From assembly GCF_003711515.1 (NCBI RefSeq), contig NW_021167086.1:829149-893148 (forward strand): a stretch of DNA of 64,000 bases, written 5' to 3'. The notes beneath the pieces were generated by a model. The model was not told where the DNA came from. It was given only the letters and a program-made list of their open reading frames with translations, and made no database searches. The stretch is from Sodiomyces alkalinus F11 (lineage: Eukaryota; Ascomycota; Sordariomycetes; Glomerellales; Plectosphaerellaceae). Below are positions 46,212 through 57,800 of the stretch, piece after piece. How positions within the stretch are numbered: the first letter of the stretch is position 1; each line of letters starts with the position of its first letter. The translations under genes were made by a program, and so were the position numbers.

Positions 46212-46802
46212 TCATTTATCCTTCTCGTTCTCGTTCTCCGATACCTTCTCCCACTCGTCTTCCGTGCTCGCGCTCGACTGGGTACCGGAGGCCGAACCCG
46301 CACCGCCCGCTACGGACCCGACGACAGCAGCAGCAGCAGAAGGCGCCGCGCCTTCTTCCCCTTGTTCTTCCGCCTCGGCCTCGGCCTCGCGGCTGGGCGG
46401 CTTGCGGTTCTTGACGCCACGCTTGGTCGCCGCGGTCCTGGACGACGCGGCCGTAGCGGCGCCGGTGGCGGTGGTTTCCACCTCGGTGTCGTCGTCGCTC
46501 GTCACCGTGGTGGCTGCGGCGGAGTCGTCGCGTTGTTGTTTTTCTTGTTCTTCTTGTTTCTGTTGCTGCTCCTCTTCGATCTCCTGGGCGAGGCGGAGCT
46601 CTTCGGCGAACCAGTTGATGGCGCGCCAGAGGCCGGCGCACAGGCAGGAGAGCACGACGAAGTGGACGGAGTAGGTCGCGAAGAGGAGGATCAGGAGGAG
46701 GAGCTGGAGGGCGAGGAAGGTGGCGTTCGCGGCGCGGAGGAGGGTCGGGGTCGGGCCGGGCGTGAAGATGGAGTCCCAGAGGGATTCGATGAAGGAGGCC
46801 AT
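46212..46802 (-). CDS. PKR1: V-ATPase assembly factor Pkr1
   Basis: A single minus-strand frame encodes 196 residues. The N-terminal 70 residues (MASFIESLWDSIFTPGPTPT, then two hydrophobic segments LALQLLLLILLFATYSV and FVVLSCLCAGLWRAINWF) match the compact Pkr1 fold: a short amphipathic helix followed by two ER membrane spans. Pkr1 assists assembly of the V0 sector of the vacuolar proton ATPase in the ER. The FTPGPTPTL segment and the closing WFAEEL are the family signature. The C-terminal 125 residues are a low-complexity tail: first Glu/Gln-rich and probably coiled-coil (EIEEEQQQKQEEQEKQQ), then Ala/Thr/Ser/Glu-rich, ending in acidic ENENEKDK. The yeast protein is much shorter, so the tail is a filamentous-fungal extension. 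No intron was needed. Confidence 0.9.
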   Translation of the reverse strand: MASFIESLWDSIFTPGPTPTLLRAANATFLALQLLLLILLFATYSVHFVVLSCLCAGLWRAINWFAEELRLAQEIEEEQQQKQEEQEKQQRDDSAAATTVTSDDDTEVETTATGAATAASSRTAATKRGVKNRKPPSREAEAEAEEQGEEGAAPSAAAAVVGSVAGGAGSASGTQSSASTEDEWEKVSENENEKDK

Positions 46803-47785
46803 GATTTCGGGAGGGCGGTCGCTCGCTGGGTCGAGGGACGACGTGTGACGTGTGGCGGGGAGGAAACCAAACCCAATGAGGAGGGGGCCCGTTGTGGTGC
46901 GTTGGGGGGAAGGGGGGGGGGGGGGGGGTTATTGGCTGGCTGGCACACGGTTCAGTCGGGTAGTAAATAGAAAAACAATTAAATAAATAAAATAGAGCGC
47001 AGGAGACGAATGGTCAAGGGACAAGTGGTGATGCAGGCGCCCCGTGTAGCTGTTTTGTTATGTCCGCCCGGGGAAGAGAATAGAATAGACGAGAAGAACG
47101 GAGGGGGAGGTCAGGCTCCTTGGAATGAATGTGTTTCCTGTTCGTTTGTCCCGCGACAACTGGACACGTCGTAAGTTAATCTCTGGAGGGTCAGGGAACC
47201 AAGGAGAGGAAGAGTTGCGGGCGGGGCAACGTGGGTGGAAACGCGGGAGGCAGCAGGTAAGGTCGATATTCGCAGGTGCGGTAATAGGAGACGGGAGGCA
47301 AAAGGTGGGATTAATACCTTAACCTATTGCAAGGCTGCCCGGAAGATCTGCTATTTGATGCCTAAGACGTCGGTGGATCAAGCGCCGTTCCGGCTTTCGG
47401 GAATGCCCAGGTTTTTAGTCCGTCCTTGGTAAATTTTATGGGGTGATTAGTATCCTTATAGTTGTTTGTTGTTGATTTCCACGAGATAAATATATATACG
47501 GAGCAATAGTAATGAATAGAGGCAAGGCAAGGTATGGCAAGTTTATTGCTTTTGGATCCAAGATGACTTTCGTAGAGGATGACGGGACTTTCTACGAAGT
47601 ACCTAAATATACAGGGTCTGCTGGAAACCCCCCAATGAATGGGGAGCAGGTGTACAGTACATAAGATCCGCGCTCCAGACATGCGAAGTACTACACGTGT
47701 AGGTACTACGTTTCTCGGTTCTCGGTGAGTAGCTTCCTCGTGCAGTGGGTCGTTCATTGTTCAGTGTCGGTGAGCAATACTCCAT

Positions 47786-47821
47786 CCGTTTGTACCGTTT
47801 GTACCGTTTGTACCGTTTGTA
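47786..47821. repeat. CCGTTTGTA nonamer tandem repeat
   Basis: Four perfect copies of a 9-bp unit lie in the PKR1/F-box spacer. Each unit carries GTAC at its junction with the next, like the wider family of GTAC words in this window. Confidence 0.85.
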
Positions 47822-48310
47822 CTAAAGCGCTTTACCCTGTAAGGTATCCGTACTTCGTATTGTCCTAGTTCTCCTCTGGAAAAGTCAGTCTACGGACGAT
47901 TATATTGACGGACGACCTCTGACGATCGATGCGGGGTGGGGCGGGAGAATGAATCATCTCCATGTCAACGCGGTCACCATCTTATCCGTACAGTGGTTTT
48001 CTATGGCCTCCCTCGTGGAATTGGCGAGGAACTCATTCGGGAAGGGCTTTGTTTATGCAGAGCCCCATCATTATCTCTGCGCCTCCCGAGAACTGCGTTT
48101 CCCTGTGGTCAGCGACTCGATCCTCCATTGAAGGAGGAGCCTCTCGATGCGTTCAAAGCCGAACGGTACCACCCCGCGAAAATCGGAGATGTGTACGGCG
48201 AACAGCACCAAGTCGTAAGGAAGCTAAGGTAGGTACCTAACTAGGTACCTATGTACGCAAATAAACCATGTACTTGGTAAGGTACTTTTACTTCGTAATC
48301 ACTCCGTACC

Positions 48311-48322
48311 TAAGGTACCTTA
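48311..48322. repeat. TAAGGTACCTTA palindrome
   Basis: An exact copy of the 12-bp palindrome, about 620 bp upstream of the F-box-like gene start and followed at 48390 by a TACGGAGTA word. Confidence 0.85.
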
Positions 48323-48945
48323 CTACGCAGTCGTGGACCTGTCAAAGTTTCAATTCCTGCTACGGACTGACTGTCCAAATACGCACCAGTACGGAGTATA
48401 TACAGTGTACCTTATCCGTTAACCTTGTCCTTGAACCAAGGGGAAGCTTCAACTCGAACAACATGTATCTGATTGTCGGGGATTTATTATCGGTACGACC
48501 GTGCTAGCTCCATTCCGGTAACGCCCATGTGGATGCATATCCGACGTTTTCCCCCGCCAGGCTTACCTACCTTACTTACCTATTACCTATTTCTTGAGCT
48601 GATCGGCCAAACTGCCCGCCATTCGCATCCATTCATTATCTCGTTACCAGTAATAACAACGTACCACCCCCGTTCACCACGAGCCACCGTCACATCCGGG
48701 CGTATACGGCCGTCTGAAGAAAGGGACTGGGATCGTTAATAATTCCTAGTATCCCTACGCAGCCCTGTTCGCCCTCATCCCGGGTTGGCCAGTGCCATCG
48801 GATAACCAGCCATCCTTCCGCAGACCGACGATAATATCGCCCTTGCCTTGCGGCAACCCGGATTCCCGTCCCACCACCGCGGCTTGGGCTTCCTTGCCCC
48901 GTGTTCAAAACAACTTCCCCCGCCTCACCTTAGCCTTCTACCTAC

Positions 48946-51900
48946 ATGCACCAACATAACAAGGGCGAGCATGAGCCATCCGTGCCAGTAATGGACAGTT
49001 CTCCCCAGCAAACCGAGACGCTGGTCTCGGGCCTCAATGACTTCCCCGAGTCGGGCACAGTTTCCGAACCCGCCGCCAACCTCGACCCTGACCTCGACCT
49101 CGACCTCGACTTCGACCTTGCTTCCCACGACTCCGGTGTCGTCGTACTGGAATCGGCCAACTCCAACGCGCATCACCCGCCTTCTCCATCACCAGCCGAC
49201 ACCCTGGACGACCCAGCTGCCGTAATGCGGAAGCTTTTGAAAGGAAAGGAGGAGGAATGGAACGCCGCTTCCAGAAGGACGGGGAAGCTTACCCTGCTCG
49301 AGCTTCCCCTTGACGTCCTCCGCCTTATTGTCAACGAGGCAAGTCAGCTCCAACTCCAGCTCCAGCTCCAGCTCCGGTTCGAGCTCCAGTTCTTCACCTC
49401 CCCCCCGCTACCTGCTATGCTTTGTTTGAGTATGCCAATCGCCTGCTAACATCTCCCCGCCTCTTCCAGGTCGTCCATACCAATGACCTGACCGGCCTCG
49501 CCCTAACCAACTCGACGCTTTACAACCTGGCCGTGCCCCATATCTACTCGAGATTCGACATCGTGTGGCCCGACCTCACTCACCTCTCGCAGTCCGACTC
49601 CAAGAGCGTCGACGCCCTCACATTCGGTCTTTCCACCCTCTGCCTCGGCAGCCACTTCGCCCACCACACCCGGAGATTGCTCTCCCCCAACAAGTCCCGT
49701 CACCTCGGCCCATCGGTACCCCGCCTGAAGAACGACTACGCGAGCTACATCAAAAAGTTCTCTCTCGGAAATGGGCCTGATGACTGGGTGGCCGAATACA
49801 TGATCACCAAGGAGAGCGGCAAGATGCTGGGCACCCTCGTCGCCCTCGCCGTGGCCAAGATGACCAGCCTGGAGACGTTCGTGTGGGACATGCCCACTGG
49901 TGTGCTTTCCGACATCTTCATGGCCCTGGCCTCCCTCGGGGACCACAGCCCCGATGCCGACTCCAAGCTGGAGCGTGTCTGGGTGCGGTGGCACGACAAC
50001 TCGGAAGTCTCGTCGTCTTCTGCCGCCGCCAGTCCGGGGCCCGGCGCCGGGGACCAAGACGACGTCGTGCCCGTCGGTAGCACCATGACGCCCATCGGCA
50101 TCCTCATTCCCTCGACTGCCACCCATCCTCGTCCCCGTGGGCCGATTCCCTACTCCGAAAGCCGGGTGGAGTTCCCGACGTTTGCCGTCCTGCCTCCGCT
50201 CAAAAGCCTCTCCGTCCTTGACATCGATGAGCTGTCCTACCTAGACGAAATGGCTGTCGTCATCGAGAGGTCGCAAGGTCGGCTTGAGGAGTTGCGTGTG
50301 GGCATTTCCCCCAAGGCCGTCCACAAGGACTTTGTCCAGGCGTGGGACGGACCGGGCCTGCATCAGGTCGACCGCAACGCTCGCTGGCCGGGCGAGGCCG
50401 TCATTGGCGACCGTCGGCTGGGCGGCATCTTGGGCGTCTTGGTGGGCAGGATCTACGATATCAGGAGGAAGCAGGCTTCCAAGTCCAAAGGGAAGGAATC
50501 TCCTCCGTCCACGACGGCACCGTCGGCTCACGAACCGAGTGGGCAGCATCACCCCACAACGTCTTCCGGTTTGAACGCAGGTTCGGCTTCATCTGCCTCG
50601 TCCCTACTGATCCAGGGCTCTGCGGCGGAAGGAGGCTCGTCGTTGAGCAGGCCAGAGCACGGGCCAGCGTCGACGGGCGACGGCGACGGCGCCGGCGACG
50701 GCGCCGGGGAGGGTGAATTGGAGGCTGGGAGAAAGCGTCTCGATGGCAAACTGAGACTGAAGACCCTCGAGCTGGAGAGAGTCCCCATCTCGATCCAGGT
50801 TGCCTGTAAAGCCATCGACTGGACTCTGTTGTCCAGCTTGACCATCCTGAACTGCAGTCACCACGAGAACCTCTGGAAGGCCCTCCGAAAGCAGTTCCAA
50901 CCCACCACGTGGACGGCCTACGACCGGTCATGCTCGTCGTCGTCAAGACACCCTTCGTCGTCTACTACGCAGACACATCACCACCCTACGACGCTGATGA
51001 AGAAGCAGGTGCAATACAGGTTGAATTTGAAGAAGATACACACCGATATGGCGTCGGTCGCGCTGGTCAACTTCCTGAAGGAGACGTTGGCGCCCAACAG
51101 CCTGGAGGTGTTCTTTTTGCAGGACCGTCGGCAGTCCGGACCTCCCCCGGCGACCATCGAGCAAATCTTCAAGGGACCCATCAGGAGGCACCGATCGAGC
51201 CTCCGCAAGGTCCTCCTCGATAGCTCGGGCCACAGGATGCCCAGCGGCAACTTTGCAGAGCCGTTCCGCTGGCTTTACTGGATGGCGACATCGGAGATGG
51301 TCGCCTACATGACGAGCGGGCGCATGACCAACTTGCGGGAGCTTTCCCTATGCCTGCATTACAGAGATTGGGTAAGTTGAGGACTAGTACCACCACCCAC
51401 TTGATTAATCCTTCTTCGGCATCATCTCCTGTGCGTCTCTTGTCTCACGAGGGCCACTTTGCTAACTCACCGATTCGCAGCACACCTTTCTCCAGAGGCT
51501 CCCCAACGTGCCTCAGCTGCGGTCCATACATCTGCCCAAAATAGCAGACCACGTCTCTGGCAACTTGGAACCCAGAGAGCTCGCATTGCAGATCGTCGAC
51601 ATTGTCACACTTTGTCCGGACATCCAGCTCGGCTACGTGGGCATCGAGCAGAAATGCTTCGAAATTCTGGAAAGCAAGCCGTCGGACACGGCGGCGCCCG
51701 GTTTGGCGGGTGCGGAATCCGGTGCAGCGGAGAATCCGAACACGGATGACGAGGCGGAAGAGGACGACGGCAGTAACGCCGATGATAACGCGTCTATTAC
51801 GTCCGACGGGCAGACGGTTGATCAGCAGGGGACTTTGGTGGACGAACAGGGTGGTGGTGGTGCTGGGGAAGACGGTGGCGGGAGCGAAGACGAGGAGGTA

Positions 51901-52062
51901 GACGACTCGGGTTCCGACGTGTCTTCCGGCACGGCGAATTCGTCCGACACGGACTCTTCGCGGGGCGTCTTCTCGGATGGAAAGCCGCGGATACGTCTTC
52001 GCGAGATTCTCTTTTACGACGACAAGGTGGCCATCTTCAAGGCGAGACATGGAAGGCTGTAG
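48946..52062 (+). CDS. F-box-like protein with a GC-AG intron
   Basis: Three exons (48946-49338, 49470-51371, 51481-52062) encode 958 residues. The start could also be the ATG at 48991 (MDSSPQQTE). Residues 1-110 are polar with a DLDLDLDFDL run. The segment LTLLELPLDVLRLIVNE joined to VVHTNDLTGLALTNSTLYNL (about 115-152) is a typical F-box, the motif that binds Skp1 in SCF ubiquitin ligases. The long middle and C-terminal parts have spaced Leu-rich and charged segments that may form irregular leucine-rich repeats recognising a substrate, separated by Ser/Pro/Gly-rich linkers. The C terminus is strongly acidic and Ser-rich. Intron 1 (49339-49469) begins GCAAGT instead of GT and ends CCAG, a GC-AG intron; the GT-AG alternatives break the F-box. 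A CTCCAG repeat fills part of that intron. Substrates are unknown. Confidence is high for one protein, moderate for the F-box label. Confidence 0.85.
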
Positions 52063-54274
52063 GCTACGCGGTTTTCTCGGGTCGAGCACCTCTGTCGCCG
52101 TTCGTCGGTTTCTGTCTAGTCCCGCCATGACGCCAGCTCACGAAACTGGCCCGCTTCATTCCAACCAAGGGCGGGACGGGAATAGAAGCAACAAACCCGT
52201 GACATGCAGCCCAAGGTGTTACCTTTTTTTTTTTTTTTTTTTTTTTTCCTTTTTTTCGTTGGGCTCATTTCACTTTATTTGAAACAAAGCGGGTGCTCAG
52301 AAAGCTGGCAATTTGGGGTCCATCCGGGTCAGTTATATCTCTGGGGCAAAAATCTCCAGACACGGGGAAGAAGAAGCAAAGGGCCAAGATCAAATTGGGG
52401 GACGAAATCTGGAGCAACAACAACACACTTGGAAGGGCGTCAAGTAGGGGAGTTTGTCTCTGCTACGATCAAAGATACCACTGCTTAAGCGGGATTTAAT
52501 TTTTGCAGGATTTTATTTGCTTGTTGACGAGAGTGAGATTGAAGCTGGGGGGCGTTTTTCTCTGCGGATATTTGGCGAGATTCGATGTGTGTGTGTGTGT
52601 GTGTGTGTGGATGGATGGATGGGAACCGGATTATAACCACAGCATGACGAAAGGGCCTTTGGACTTGCCCCTTTTCACACCCCCTTTTCTTCATCCATTT
52701 ACGCTACATCCCATGAAATTTGTTGTTGAGTGCTATTTATGTACCTGCGCATGATAGAATGAGCTCTATGGGTCTTGCCGCCACCCCTTTTTCCTCCTCC
52801 CACCATCTTTTCTATCCCACCGTCACCTGTTGGCCATGGAGGGAAAGGGGTTGAAAGAGCGTCCACTCCCTGTTCTTCGCTTATATTCCCAACGTAGACG
52901 AGGGTATCCAGTATGTCGTGGCTACTTGTCCGGTGAAGCAAAAGACACTGCGATGGAGATCGGCATCTCTACAGTAACCGACGTCATCCTTCCCGTCTAC
53001 GCCGCAGACAGGCAGAAAACAGGACCAAACGGTGGTTGCAATTGACGCGCATCAAACCAGCCTCGCAGTCCTGCATCTAACCAAGAAAGGGCCGGGAGTG
53101 GTGAGGGATTGAGTCTGCCTCCTGCCACCGCCGCGCCGCTCTTTTGCGTGCAAACGCGTACTCGAACCGAATGACACCGGAACTGCTGCAGCACCTCGAG
53201 TCCTCGACCATCAAACAGGTCGCGGGGGCGCTGGAGCCCAAAGAATAGGCAGGCGGCAATGAGAGAGGCGGTCCTCAGATCACTGGATTAATCGTACAAG
53301 ACATTCGACCGCGAGAGACTCGCCATCTCAGATTGCCATTTCAGATCGCCAAAGACTAGTTCCGGACGCCGATCGGGCGCCGGGCGATAGGTACATAATT
53401 ACAACGTACATACAGCCTCAGCTCTGCGTCAGTGAGAGTGCCTGAATGGGTGTTCTTGTCGCCGGGGGGCTCGTTTCTATTTTAAGAAACAGTTAATTAG
53501 CGCGTACATGCTTCGTATGTACCGATACGGATGCCGATAGCTCGTTACTGATCCGAGACTTTTTTTTTTTTTTCTTTTTCTTTTTGACATGGAGGTGGTA
53601 TTGGGGGCGAGGGGGAATGGAAGCTTACGCTTACGAAGGGGGAAGGGGGCTTGTTAGAACCACGGGAGGTGCCTGTTGATGTTATCGGCAGGTGCACACC
53701 ACCCCTGGAGAGAATGAAATGAAACAAGGGGGTTTTTATGGCAGAACAGCATCCTTCAGAGGCAACCAGGTAGCATCGCGTATGTAGGTACGTGTCGGAC
53801 TCTCTGGGGACAATTGACAAGCAACTTCACACCTGCCCGTTGGCGGTCTTCAACTCGGCCACGCACACGGGGATTTCCATGCGTTTCCCCTTGTAACCCA
53901 CTCTTACCCTCCCTAAGGTAAAACCCCCCGCCTCCGAGAAGACCGATATCCCCGTGTGTACGGGGGGGAGTAAAACATACTTAGAAGCGGACTGTAGACT
54001 TGGACTTGCGGACTTGTGGACTTGAATAACTGCGTGGAGATAGTACGTTATGACCGTGCCGTGGAGAAGCTCCGTTGCCGTGATTTACCTGTCGTCCACT
54101 TGTCGGGCCTTGCGTTCCCAGAAAGCAGTGGGTGTCATCAATGTTCTTCTGTTCTCCCATCTAAACGTTCTTCCCCATATTCTTACAAGCAGGGGGTCAA
54201 GATGAGACGACGTGTTGAAACTGATAACACCATGCTTTGACTTTTATCCCGCCCAAGTCCCACTGGCGGTGGTG

Positions 54275-54306
54275 GTTCGCATGTTCGCATGTTCGCATGT
54301 TCGCAT
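54275..54306. repeat. GTTCGCAT octamer tandem repeat
   Basis: Four perfect copies of the 8-bp unit lie in the gene-poor region after the F-box-like gene. Confidence 0.85.
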
Positions 54307-54778
54307 GTTTCTCACGTTCAAGGGGGAGAAGGTGTTTCTGGTAATTCATTTCCCATACAGTTAGAAGGCCAAGCGACGTGTTCCAAGGTACCTTACAGAG
54401 CGACAGAGCAACACGGTACAGTAGTATTGATTACGGGGCTGGAAAGGGGCGCGGATGCCAAAATATCTCGAGAAAAGCGGGATGACCAACCTCCTGCTGC
54501 AGGTGCCAGGGAACCAGAGAAGATCTGGCCTCGTGGTGGAGACATGGATGCCACATGGTTGAGGTACATGGCATGTTGTTTACGCATGCGCCTCCCGAGA
54601 AAGGAAACCGACTTGTTGCCGTTGGTGGATAGATATCCGGTGTGCGGAAGCGTTGGTGGGTAGGTAAAGGTAAAAAAAAAAAGAGAAAAAGTCCGGGGAC
54701 TTTGGGAATGCCATGTGGGAGATGGATGCACGGGATAGGGAGAGCTGACGCGGGTTCCGACTAAATTAGTCGTTTGTA

Positions 54779-54818
54779 CCCCCCCCCCCCCCCCCCCCCN
54801 NNNNNNNNNCCCCCCCCC
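54779..54818. repeat. Poly-C tract interrupted by an assembly gap
   Basis: Twenty-one cytosines, then ten unresolved bases (54800-54809), then nine cytosines. The gap was probably left by failure to read through the homopolymer, so the true length is unknown. Confidence 0.9.
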
Positions 54819-57800
54819 GTTCGGCCGGCATGCATCTTAAGAAAGAAAGTATCCTGTAGACAAAATAGGGGCGTCGCTCCGTTTCAGTGATCCGTCTCGA
54901 GACAAAAGCTCCATCATCGCGCAGAAAACGAGAGTTGAGGTGTTATAGGAGGAGCTAGTTTTTGGTGTCCGGCGCCGGCGAGCGAATCTGATAGCACGGC
55001 GCGGACCACGCTTTCTTGATGGTGGTTGTGACATAATGGTGTGTTGTGGGTGGAGGTGTACATACGTTGTATCAATGCGAGGCACAATGGGAGGTCCGGA
55101 AATGAACATCTCGCGTTGTGACGACGTACGACATATGTACACACCACGGAGTATTTGCTCTTTAATCAGTAGCTTTCTCTGATCACCCTGGGCCTAGGTA
55201 CTTTTGCGTAAAAGTGGACGATGAGGGCATATCGAGGGGGGAGGGATGAGGGTGAGGGGTGGTGGAACACCCCAAACAAACCGCAAAAGAACCTTGAGCA
55301 CAACAGCTATCAACGAGGAGAAAGAGAGTGTGCGTGAGGAAGGCCAGAATGGAAAGAAAATGACGTCGGCAATGTCATATCTTCCCCGGAGGATCTGATG
55401 CCTGGCCCCAAACCACGGGACTCCCCATCGGCGCGGTTGTGGTGGTTCGCGGTCTGTGGATCACACGGGGTCTGCGGCCTTCTCAAAAAACGGCCTCTTG
55501 TGCCCGGCGACAATTCGAACTGCAACCCACTCACCACTTTCCACTCACCTCTGGACTCTGCTGGATACATTGTTGTTATGTTCCCGTCATGCCTGGGACC
55601 TACCTAGGCCATGGCTGCTGCCGCCTCGAGATACGACTTCAGGTTTGAGGTGGAGACGGAGTCTTCATTTGCCTCGGAGCGGCCTCTTCACCGAAAATTC
55701 CTTAGGGTCACCGCCGACCGCTACGAGTCACATGACCAGATTCTTTCAATATGCTGATTAATAATTACCATTCTCTGATTCCATTCTGTTCGCTTTGAGC
55801 CTTAAATTGGTCAGACGATTAATTACCGCGAGTCCTGAAAGCCAGCCCTACGACTGATGGATTATGTATTTCAATTGGCTGGGGAACGAGGGCTGCTGGC
55901 CTTAGTCAGGCCCTATGTTGACAACGGCTTTATCCGTTTCTCCTTCTATTTCTATCTCTAATCTTGACTTGGCTTCGTCATACCGGTCGTGGTGAAGGCA
56001 CCCTCTGCGCGCACCGGTGCTGCGTATCATGATGATGCTGTCTCGGGGAGGGACTATTCTGGGTAAGAGCCCGGTCCAGTGTCTGATTACTGCTTGGGCA
56101 TTCGTCGAGTAACCGCTGCTTTGCTGACGGGAATGTTTGGAACCAATGTCGACGAGATGAATATGAATGTGGTGACCGACCTTTTCTTCCCCACCTAAAA
56201 TGTCTCGTGAGCGGCAGCGGCGGTGCTCAACATGTCCATGATTACGCCCACCGTTGTGTTGCATTCCTTAATGCCACGCACGCAGTCTGACGTGCGGAGG
56301 CGTGGTTCCATGAAACCTCTGCGAAGGGCACGCGAAGTACATATCGAAATCTGACTGCATGGTATGCATATCTCGTCATCTCTGGTCTGCCTATGATGCA
56401 ATTACAAATGTCAACTGATGAGGGGGCGTCCGAGGCGTCGAGAAGAGGGTTAGTTTGACATCGTTGACGTCCCTCGACTTTCTGGATCTCTATCGCCCGA
56501 ATCCGGGACATGAACGCGTTGATCCTCGCTTGTTTAGGGAGATGTGTATCGGTTGCCCCAAAGAGAGGTTACGGGCAGAGTGAAGGGCAGAATATCGTGA
56601 TTGTGTCCGTAGCAAGATTGGTGTGCCTACAACGTAGCAGACGCTAGGCTAGGCTGTCTATTTTTGCCCAAGCTAGTGCTGGACCCGCTGCTCATGTGAA
56701 CCGGCAATGAAAATAAGGTGTGCAGTGCTGGAGCCTTGATAGGCTAGATTGGTCGTCGCCTTGTCTTGGCCCAGAATTTCTTTTTCCCTTTTTGTCTTTC
56801 CCTTTTTACATTCTTCTTCTTCTTCTTCTCGTGGGACCAGCCGCAAACCGCCGTAGCGTCTTCAGCCTTGACCTCTGAACTGCCTAGTCCCGAAACCGCT
56901 CTCCTCCGACATTGATTGACATTAGACCCAGGTAAGCTAAAGGTAATTAACGGGCGGGCATTGCTACACATCCGGTCACGGTTAGAGGGTTCGCTGTGTC
57001 TGACCGATGTACCCTGCCCCCAACATTCGGGGAAATGCCGTGTCCTCTTAGTGGCCCCGGTTGTGTTAAAAGTGCGATCAGCGACTTGTCAGTGTCTATT
57101 TTCAGCACAGCCATCATGGGCGACTTTAATCATCCTCCACATATCGTACTACCCTGCCTCGAGTCGTCTTGTGGTCGCCGGGGGCCACAGGCCCACAGCG
57201 GGACATCCCTTAATCTTGCTGGGTCGGTGTGACACTTAATGATCGCGATAATTAGCCGACTAGTGCCCGAATGAAGGCGCTCTTCATTACGTTGTACATA
57301 AGTTAAGGTACCCAAGGTAATTACCGTCTTGGTCAGGGTACCAGACCAAATCAGCTTAGGGTCTTTTTATCGTCTGCCGATACCAATTCAGAGCCTGACG
57401 GGCCAACGATAAGGAGCCAAGCTGTGTCCGAGTGTCGCGTCTATGGCGTTTAGCATTGTGGTGCAGCGGCAAGGTCCTGAAATGAGAACACACAGTGCAG
57501 TCTAAAGAGCGCCACTGAGACTCGATGTCCCGTCTCTCCGAGAGGAACCCCACCGAAGCCACATCTCATTCCCCCGATCGAGATTAGGAGCTAAGAAAGG
57601 AACAAACACGGTGGGTCAAAGCCCAGTCGGTGCCGACACCGGGACAGTGGTAGTTAGTCACTGGCAATGCAATGGGGTGCTGCTTGCTTTCCGACAAGAG
57701 ACCCCAATGCCAGCGCACTGGGTCGTCACAAGGACCGTAACGGCGGGCGTCGTCGAACACAGGCCTCTTTTTGTTGTCTCGTACTTGCATAGTATGGTGG

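Larger units (their letters stand above)
46803..48945. other. Divergent spacer between PKR1 and the F-box-like gene
   Basis: No gene is supported in 2.1 kb. It includes a long G run near 46906-46928 directly upstream of PKR1, a CCGTTTGTA repeat at 47786-47821, a TAAGGTACCTTA palindrome at 48311-48322, a TACGGAGTA word at 48390-48398 and paired TAGGTACCTA words near 48230-48252. Confidence 0.5.

Noticed and set aside
46362..46970. 202-codon plus-strand frame opposite PKR1
   Set aside because: It is a Gly/Glu/Arg-rich shadow. The minus-strand reading carries the Pkr1 N-terminal signature.
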